The notes under the pieces were generated by a model. That model made no database searches. It saw only the letters and a list, made by a program, of their open reading frames with translations, and was not told where the DNA came from. Shown one piece after another: positions 52,701-61,700 of a stretch of 64,000 bases of DNA. Location: the NCBI GenBank assembly GCA_024362935.1, contig JANCRA010000039.1, forward strand, positions 5,271,040-5,335,039, given 5' to 3'. The translations under genes were made by a program, and so were the position numbers. The stretch is from Setophaga petechia (Eukaryota > Chordata > Aves > Passeriformes > Parulidae). Every line of letters starts with the position of its first letter. The stretch's first letter is position 1.

Positions 52701-55700
52701 TGGGGTGCACCAAGCTGGGTTTTTTCCCTGGAAATAAATAACTCCTTCAGAGTGTCTCGTAGTTCAGCGCTGGGTTCGTGTTCCGGGCTCATCCTCCCGG
52801 GTTATGGGCGTGCTCCTGGTGGGGAATGGGGTCGTGGATTAGGCCTGAGAGTGCCCCTGCCCAGTGCAAACCCAGCGGGGGTGATGATGTGGCTGGGAAG
52901 GATCTGGCCACACCATCCCAGTGCTGTAGCTGGATTAACCCTGCAGCCCTTTCCCAGCCCAGCTCTGTAGCCCCCTGGCCAAAGCTGAAGAGGCCAGACT
53001 GGGAGGGCTGTGGGATTGGGAACAGCTTGGCCCAGCCTCTGTTGAACTCCAGAACATCTGTGTGGAAAAGGATGGGTAGCCTGGGCACCAACGGGGAGAG
53101 AAGGGGCTGAAGAAATGTGGGGAAAACCTGGGGAGTGGGTCAAAAGGAGCACATGGATGAAATGAGGAGGGGGAATTCCGAGAAATGTCCCATCAGCTGC
53201 CTTCCTGTCACCAGGTCCCTGGAGTTTGAGGCTGTGCAGCAGGATGGCACTGATGGAGGGGTTCCAGCTGCCTGGCTGTGCTCTGCTTTCCCTCCATCCC
53301 TCCATTCCTCTCCTTTCCCGTGCCTTCAAGCTGGGGTGCCTAGACACTTTCCCACCCACACTTCACCTTCCAGCCTTGCTGCAAACCCTCCAGCTCTCCA
53401 AGCAGTGATTTACCCAGCTGCAAACCAGGGATGTTTTCCCTCCCTGCCCAAGGTGGATCCAAGCATTTAGGAAGACCCCCAAAGGGAATGCTGCTCCTGG
53501 CTCTGCTATTTGTGACCTGAGGCTTTCTCAGCCACCCACACCATGTCCGTGTGGTCCTGCCCTGTGTCCTGGCCTGGCTGGGCTGCTGGAGCAGGGAACG
53601 AATTTGAGGAATGTTGCTCAGGGAGCTGTGGATGCTGACAGCTGCCTGGGACACCCATCGTGTCCTGGGATATCCCAGCCCTGTTTACTGGACCCCACTG
53701 GCCAGTTCAGTCCCCTTGAAGGTGGGGTTAGGTGTAGGATTTTTGGGTGAACTCTCCTCCTTCAAACAGCGGGTGTTGCTCAACTCCAGGACCAGCCCCC
53801 AGGGGCTGTGGGATGTTTCTGCCTCTTTTGGAGGCGCTGGTGCTCATTGGGCATCTCCATCCAGCCCATCTCTTTTCGCAGCATTGCACTCCAAGTGGTC
53901 ATCATCGAGGGTCTGCCTCTCCTGTCCTGAGTAAGGACCCCTCTTCCTCCTCTCCTTTCTCCTCCCCTTCCCGACCCTTTTCCAGTGGCAGTTTTCAGCT
54001 GCAGATGGTGGGAGCAATCCCAGTGGTTACGGTTCTCTAGGACTCGGTTCAGAAGTGGCAAATTTACAAGTGAACTGTTATTTTTTCCTGCCTGCTGAGG
54101 TCAAGGGAAGCAACTTGTCCTTGATGAAGACCCCAGATCCTGAGCTCTTAGGGCTGGGAGGGGGAAGTGGGAGCTCTGCTGAGTGATGGCTTTGGGAGCC
54201 AGTTCCTTTGGGAAGGTCTGTTGGATTGGTGGCTGAGGCTCAAAGACAAACAGTCCCTGGAAGAGGTAATTAGGGTGATCCTGTCCTGATCCCCTCAGCT
54301 GTGGTGAGGAGTCACGAGTCCTTCACCAGCAGCCACTCCAAGCTCATTTTGTGTTAATTAGGCTGTTTACAAAACACTGTAAATTGCAGTAATGAACACC
54401 CGGGTCCTTGGTTTCCTTTAATTATCCATTTGCATGATGAATGAGCCAGCCCCCCTTCAGCTCTTCTTTTCCAGCAGAGGGGTCATACAGCCCAGTATGG
54501 TTTATGGGATCTGCCATGCAAGGTGGGCAGAGACCTTGGGAGAGAGGGAAAAGAGAAGGGAATTGAGGAGGAGAAAGAGAGGAAGGAAAAAGAGAAGGAT
54601 CTTCAGCCCCAGAAATCTACCTGGCTGTAAGGAAGGAGCTCCTTCCCCAGGACCCCCGCACAGCCAAGTGGGGTTTGGGCAGCTGTTTCACCCCGGGCTC
54701 GGAGCCTGGCACTCGGACTTCGATTTTCTGTAGGAGAAGGCAGAGAAGCCATTCAAAGCATTTAATCCTCCCTGGCTCAGCGATGGGGCTGCCTGGAAAG
54801 GCAGAGGAGGAGTGGTGGTATTTCTTGGCCCCCCACATACCTTCCCCTTTCTTTCCCTTTTGACTTAGCGGATGAATTCCAGAGATGTTAATCCGCTCTC
54901 AGCCCCTCGGTGAAGAATAAAATGTCCTCTCTGTGTGGGAGGAAGGAATCCATTGGAATTAATTGCGGGAAGGGGCTGGGGGTGCACTGGGGGTGCATGT
55001 GAGGGTGTGCTGAGGGTGGGCTGAGCATCCTCTGCTGCCCAGTGGTCCCTGAAGGAGCAGGAGATATGGGCAGAGGATGGGGATAGCCAAGGTGGCACAG
55101 TCCTTGGGTTTCTGTAGGGGAGGGAGGGCTGGGCAGAGGGATGGGGATGTCCAAGGTAACACAATCCTTGCATTCACAGCTGAAAGCTCCAGCCTCTGCC
55201 CTGGCCATAAAAATGCCAACCATGTGGTCTGTGGGCCAGGCCTCCGTGGCAGTGGCGGGCACAGGGAGCGAGTGGGGGGTAAAATGGCCCCACTCAGCAG
55301 TTTTGGTGTGTCAGTGCCTATAAAGGGGAGGGAAGCGCTGGCTGTCCTGCCAAGCCAGGGTGGCAGAAGCTGCGGGGTCTGACCCATCCCGGGGGCACAC
55401 ATGGATAGTGCAGGAGAGATGGAGGGAGGAAAGTGCTAAGCTTGAGCTGGGTCAGCCCACTGAGGGTCCGTGGAGGTGAAAGTGGAGGCAGAGGGGAGTA
55501 GAGGAGAGACCCCCGGGATGGGCCAGGCGCTGTTCTGTGCGCTGGGAGGTGGGTGTGGCTGTGGGATCGGGTTCATGTGGGGGCCTGGGGGCCTGCAGGC
55601 TCTGCCTCCTGCCCTGACCTTCACCTCTTGTCTCTGCAGAGCTCCTGGGATCTGCCAAGCGCCTGAACGTGAACTACCAGGATGCGGACGGGTGAGTGCT

Positions 55701-58700
55701 CCCCTGGAGGGTGCTGGGTGCTGCTGCCAGCCCAGGGGGCTTCTCTCCCTGGTGTCGTCAGTCCTGCAGCTCAGGGTATCACACAGCTTTCCCAGGGAGC
55801 TGGAGAACACATCAACATCCCAGAGCCAGGAAGCCCTGCACAGGCAGAGCCAGTGCCTGCCTGGATCTCAGCTGAGGGCAGTGCTCAATCCCTCCTGAAA
55901 ATCCTTCATAAATCCCTTCTATGTGCCCCTCTGTGGGGATGGGGCTGGATAGGGATGGCAGCATGTCCAGCCAGTGTCCAGTGTCCCCCTGGTTGAAGCC
56001 CAGAGGAGCATCCAGCTGGCCTCAGTGCCTGCCATGCTTATGCCTCTGTTTAATATCCCAAAAGGAAAATCCCATTGTTTTGGGGGGAGTTAGAGAAAGA
56101 AAATATGAGGTTGCCCAGTGACCACAGCATATTTGTGTAGCTCATCACTTCCAAAATCCAAGTACTTAATAAACTGGGTACTGAGAGTTAAAGAAACCAC
56201 AAAGGCTCATAAAATAAATAAGCGTATTATTCTTATTGAATTAACTCTGACCTGTCAGTCATTAGCATTGTTTTTATGTGCTCTTGTTGTACCTAATTTC
56301 TACATGTTTTCTTTTGGAGGGCTCTGTAGGAAGAGGTGACCATGATGAGTCCTAACAGGCCAGCGGGGGGTTGGGAACGTGCAGGATGGCTCCGTCTTAA
56401 AATAATACTGTGCAGATGGAGCTTAATAGAAAAAGAATTTAATAATAGAACCAATTATCTGATTCTGATAGGGCACAGGGTTTGTGCTTGGGCAACTCCA
56501 AGAGGCTGATGGTGGGAACTGGGGTAAAGGGTCTGTTCCCTGCTGAGGGACACAGGCAGGGTTTTGGGTTTCGCTGGGGCACAGGAAGGGGATGATGAGG
56601 GGGTGAGACATGAGCATGGGGATGGCAGTGTGTGTCCTGGGAGAGCCAAGGTGCTTCTGGTGTCCTTGGCATCACCTTGCTCAAGGCTTGGAGACAATGG
56701 GGTGGGCGATTGTTGGTTTGTGCAGCCACCGCAGGGCAGAGTGAGACCCCACAGGGATGGGTCAGGGGGATTTTGTACCCCCCCCACATTCACACTTTGA
56801 GGCAGAGGTTTTGCTGTGGCGCAGGGACATGGTGGGTGTACTGGAGAAAGGAGCAGCCCTCTCTTCTGGGGTTAGTGTCCCTCCTGCAATGCTGAGACTT
56901 GCACAGGGATCTGGGGATGCAGATCATGAGGAGAGCCATGCTGGACAAGCTGCGTCCCTAGCACTGGGTTTGGACGCTGCAGAGCCCATTGGAGCCCCAT
57001 GCTGGTGCTGTCAGGAGCCCCCCATGTCCTTTGGAGTGGCTCACAGGCTAATCCCCGGTGGCACAGGGACCCCTCTCTTGGCCTTGGCCCTTCACGTGAC
57101 AGCTCAGGGGAGTGCCAGGCAGACAGGCCCCTTTCACAGCCCCAAGACACTGGGCTCTTTCATTACCAGCGGCCTCCCACGCTCTGCCATGGGCTTCTGG
57201 CAGCCCTGCTGGCATGGGGAGGGGGCAGCTGGCAGAGGGGGCAGGAGCGGCCACAAGGCTGATGTGTTTGCTGGATGCTGTGAGCAGCGTTGTGGCTGCC
57301 TGGCTGCCCTGTAGAGAGGGGAGATGCATCTCTCTCCATCCTGCCTGTTTCCCCCAACAGAGGGCCTGGAATGAGGGACTCCTCTCACTGGGGTTTCCCA
57401 AGGTACACAGCGTGTCTGCATCCCTCACTAAGCCCTGGGGCACGGACAGCTTGGAGGGATTCATCAGTGTTTTGCTATGGGGAATCTGAGGCACTGGGAG
57501 TGGGGAATCTGGGAGGATGTCACCATGAACAGCCAGTGACAATCCCAGCCCTCAGCCCATGTCCCCGTGCAGGGGGTGTTGTGAGGACAGCATAGTGGGG
57601 CTGGGGGCCGGGCTGAGCCCTACCTTGTGCCACAGGTTCTCAGCACTGCACCACGCAGCCCTGGGCGGCAGCCTGGACCTCATCTCGCTGCTGCTGGAGG
57701 CGCAGGCCACCGTGGACATCAAGGACAGCAACGGTAAGGGGTGACCCCGGGCACGGCCCCTGGCTCAGCCCCCTGTGCCAGGCCGGGGGCCGTGTCCAGC
57801 CCTGCTGAGCCGCACTGCCCACAGGGATGCGGCCCCTGCACTATGCGGCGTGGCAGGGCCGCCTGGAGCCCGTGCGGCTGCTGCTCCGCGCCGCCGCCTC
57901 CGTCAACATGGCCTCGCTGGACGGGCAGATCCCGCTGCACCTCTCGGCACAGTATGGCCACTACGAGGTGGTGAGTGAGAGCCCTGAGCCACCCGTGTGC
58001 CCTCCGTGGGACTCTCTGGGGTACTGGGTGGGGGCAAACCCCACCGTGCCGGGTGGGAGGGAGGCTGCAGGGTGATGCTGAGCCCCTGCACCACGTTGCT
58101 CCCCTGCAGTCGGAGATGCTGCTCCAGCACCAGTCCAACCCGTGCCTCATCAACAAGGCAAAGAAAACCCCGCTGGACTTGGCCTGCGAGTTCGGGAGGC
58201 TGAAGGTGAGTGCTGTGGGCTCTGCCCTGCACCAAGGGCTTCTCCAGGGGCAGCTCTGGAGCCCACTGGCTCCTTTGGGAGCAAAGTGCAGGGTCTGGCC
58301 ACAACTGCTCTCCCTCCACCATGAGACTCAGAGCCTGGCAGACAGCAGCTACCTCCTCCCGTGGCCAGACACAGCCTGATCCTGAACCTGGGAGCTGTGG
58401 GTTTTGCCCCTGACCTCACAGCAGGACAGTGTTAGACTGGGAGTGAAGCCAGGAGTTGTTGCTCCTGGTCTCCACAGCCTTCCCCCACCCACCCCAGCTT
58501 TGCTCACAGTTAAGCATGGATAGGCTGAGCTGGCTAATCCCAGCAAGCTCTGAGCATCCAGCCCTACTCCAGGTCCCCAGCACAGTTCTTGGGGACAGGG
58601 CCACACTGGGCTCTGTGAGACCCTGGTCCTGCTAGCACCACTGGTTTGGGATGGAGCACAGCCAGCCAGACTGTTCTGTGCCCCACTCGGAGGGGACCAG

Positions 58701-61700
58701 GGGGATATTTCCATTTTTGGAGTGTCTATAATGTCTGCAGCTATAAACAGGGCAGTAAAAATAACTGCTCTGTGCCTTTGGGTTGCCCTGAGATGCTGAG
58801 AGTCGCTCTGGGCTGGAGAGACTGGAGGTTTTTAGGGCTTGGTCTGAAAACCCTGATTATGGGAAGACTATTTCTGGCTGTTGTGACCTTTTACAGCTGC
58901 TCACGACAGTGTGGCCATGCCAAGCACTGTCCAGCTCCAGCCAAGCCTGGGGCTGTGGATGGAAGGGAGTGGCAGGATGGGAAGTGCTGGGCTGGCCCCA
59001 AGGATGAGCCCCGCAGTGGGAGGGTGCAGGTGGGGGTACCTGCACCCCGTTGCTTACCAGTGTCTCATGCAGGTGGCCCAGCTGCTGCTGAACAGCCATC
59101 TGTGTGTCGCCCTGCTGGAGGGACAATCCAAGGATGCCACTGACCCCAACTACACCACTCCGCTGCACCTGGCAGCCAAGAACGGGCACAAGGAGATCAT
59201 CAGGTAAATCCCTGCTTTATGCTGGAAAAACCCATCATGGCTTCAGTCCCACTTCCTCCCAAACACACCTTCCTCCTGCAGGCTTCAGCCCCTCATCCCC
59301 AAAGCAAGTACAAGGTGTTGTCCATTTCCTGTCATAAAGCAGCCAAGTGCCTGGTCCTGATGTCCTCTCCTCCTCTTGCTCTTGCTTTTTCCTTCTGCCC
59401 TCCCTGAACTTCTCTCTTTCATGCCTCTCCCTCCTCCCTTACCAGGCAGCTGCTGAAGGCTGGGATTGAGATCAACAAGCAGACAAAGACAGGCACAGCC
59501 CTGCATGAGGCCGCGCTCTACGGCAAAACAGAGGTGGTGCGGCTCCTGTTGGAGGTGAGCACGGTGGGGATGGGGCAGGGGACAGCCTCGGGGGTCACTG
59601 AGCACCCTTTCCCCTCAGTCCCTTGCCTCCCTTGAGTCTGGTGGCAGGCAGGGAGCTGGCCTTGACTGTGTCCTCTCCTGGGCAGGGTGGAGTTGATGTG
59701 AACATCAGGAACACCTACAACCAGACAGCACTGGACATCGTCAACCAGTTCACCACCTCACACGCCAGCAAGGACATCAAGCAACTGTTGAGAGGTGAGG
59801 TGGGGATGGCACTGAGAGGGGTTTCTTCCCTCAGGGACCTGCCTGGGCTCCCAGTGCTCCTCCTGAACAGCCCAAATCACTGCCAGCATTCCAGTCCCCT
59901 CTCACATGTGCCCCCATCCTACATGTGGGGCAGTGTCTGGGGATTGAGGCCTTTCTGCAATATTAATGTTTTCTTCTCTCCTCTTCTTGCTCTTGCTTTC
60001 TCCTTCTGCCCTCCCTGGACTCCTCTCTTTCCTCCCTATGCTACGGCACTTCCTTTCTTCCTCTGTCCCTTGCCTTCAGAGGCATCAGGAATCCTGAAGG
60101 TCCGAGCTTTGAAGGATTTTTGGAACCTCCATGACCCAACTGCTCTCAATGTCCGAGCAGGAGATGTCATCACGGTGAGGCTGCTCTCTGCTCCCCATCC
60201 CCCTGCCCCACCATGGCCCTGGGTACCAGCCCCATCCCTCTTGTCCCATGGCAGGTCCTGGAGCAGCACCCAGATGGCCGATGGAAGGGGCACATCCACG
60301 ACGCTCAGAAAGGCACCGACCGGGTCGGGTACTTCCCCCCCTCCATTGCAGAAGTCATCAGCAAGAGGACAGGTCAGTGGCCATCCTGAGCATGCTGGGG
60401 ACAGTCCCCTGTGCTAAACCTTCCCAGCCTTCCCAGCACCTCCTGTCAGACAGGCCCTGCAGCCCTGCCTAGCTAGGGGGGAAGGGAAGGCTCAGGGGTT
60501 GTCACCATGGTTGGAACACTACTTTGGGGGTTGTGCTCAGTTCTCCCCCTGCCCCTGCCTCCTGCATGAGCTCTGACCACGTGTGTTTTGTCTTTGAATG
60601 CAGGCATGGTTGTCCCCCGCGTGGCACCCACGCAGCAGCGCCAGGGTCCCCCCGGGGCCCTGCCAGCCTCCCCTGGGGGGCTGCAGCACCTCCCTGATGA
60701 GTGTCCACACCCGGCAGCCCCGAGCGGGCCAGCGGCCTTTGGTCACCTCACCCTAAGCCGGACGGCCCCAGGCCCTGACAGCTCAGGTCAGGGGAGCACC
60801 TGGGGAGGGAGAGGGGCTGGGGACCTTTCCCTGTTCCCAGCCCTGCCTGGGCAGGAGCACAGGGGGAGACTCTCCTTCCACCTCTCCATGGGGAAGCAGC
60901 CAGATGAGAGGGAGCAGATGCAGGAGAAGGGAGTTTTGGGGAGCCCTTAGAGCAGCCCCTTCTCTCCCTGTGTCTCAGCCCTTTGTGTGTCCCTTGCCAC
61001 CCAGGTCACCCTGTCTGTGTTGTGCATGCTGGGAGGCGGGAGGGAACTGATGCATTGCCTGTGGCTGGAGGATCTTGTGGGAGATCAGTGGCATCAGTGT
61101 GTTGGCACTGGCGTCCTTGCTGGGCACCTCAGTGCCCTGTGTCTGGGGAGCTGCTGACAGGCTCCCTGCTTGCCCCAAGCAGCAGGAGACAGGAACAGTG
61201 TGGGCAGCGAGGGCAGCATCGGCAGCATCCGCAGCGCCGGCAGCGGCCAGAGCACCGAGGGCACCAATGGGCAGAGCACCAGCATCCTCATCGAGAATGC
61301 CAGGGTAGGCACCAGCCCCTGCTCCACTGTGCTGCTTCCCTGTGCTGGCTCAGGCTGGAGACAGGCTGGAGACAGAGCCCCATCCCCTTCCATGCCCCCT
61401 CCTAGCAAAGGAGGGGCTGCTGGAGTTGAATGTCCTCCACCAAACACCTACTTGCTGCCAGGACTCAGCAGGGAAATGCTCCTGGGGAGACCCTAGTTGT
61501 TCCCCAAAGCACTGCTGGCCTTTTTGAGTGGAGCTGGAGGCTGTGGTTGGCATCACACAGCATCTCCATCATGTGCTGTGTGACCTGAGAGGATAATAAA
61601 AGGCCCTGAGCCAAATCCTGCTCAGATCCTTTGCTGGGGGCCAGCCTGTTGTGGGGTGAAGCTGTGACCAGCAGCCCAGGATGGGGACCACCACTCTGCT

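Larger units (their letters stand above)
37765..55639 (+). other. CASKIN2 first coding intron, 17.9 kb
   Basis: By far the longest intron of the gene; the other coding introns visible are 0.08-1.9 kb. It contains no supported exon of another gene. Notable contents are an 11-base G run (38291-38301), an AT-rich tract (39535-39570), duplications at 45861-45949 and 55068-55177, a degenerate repeat at 51421-51610, an orphan CpG island (51950-52720) and an AT-rich candidate element (54330-54440). Such a long 5' intron is the usual place for enhancers and alternative promoters. Confidence 0.85.
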
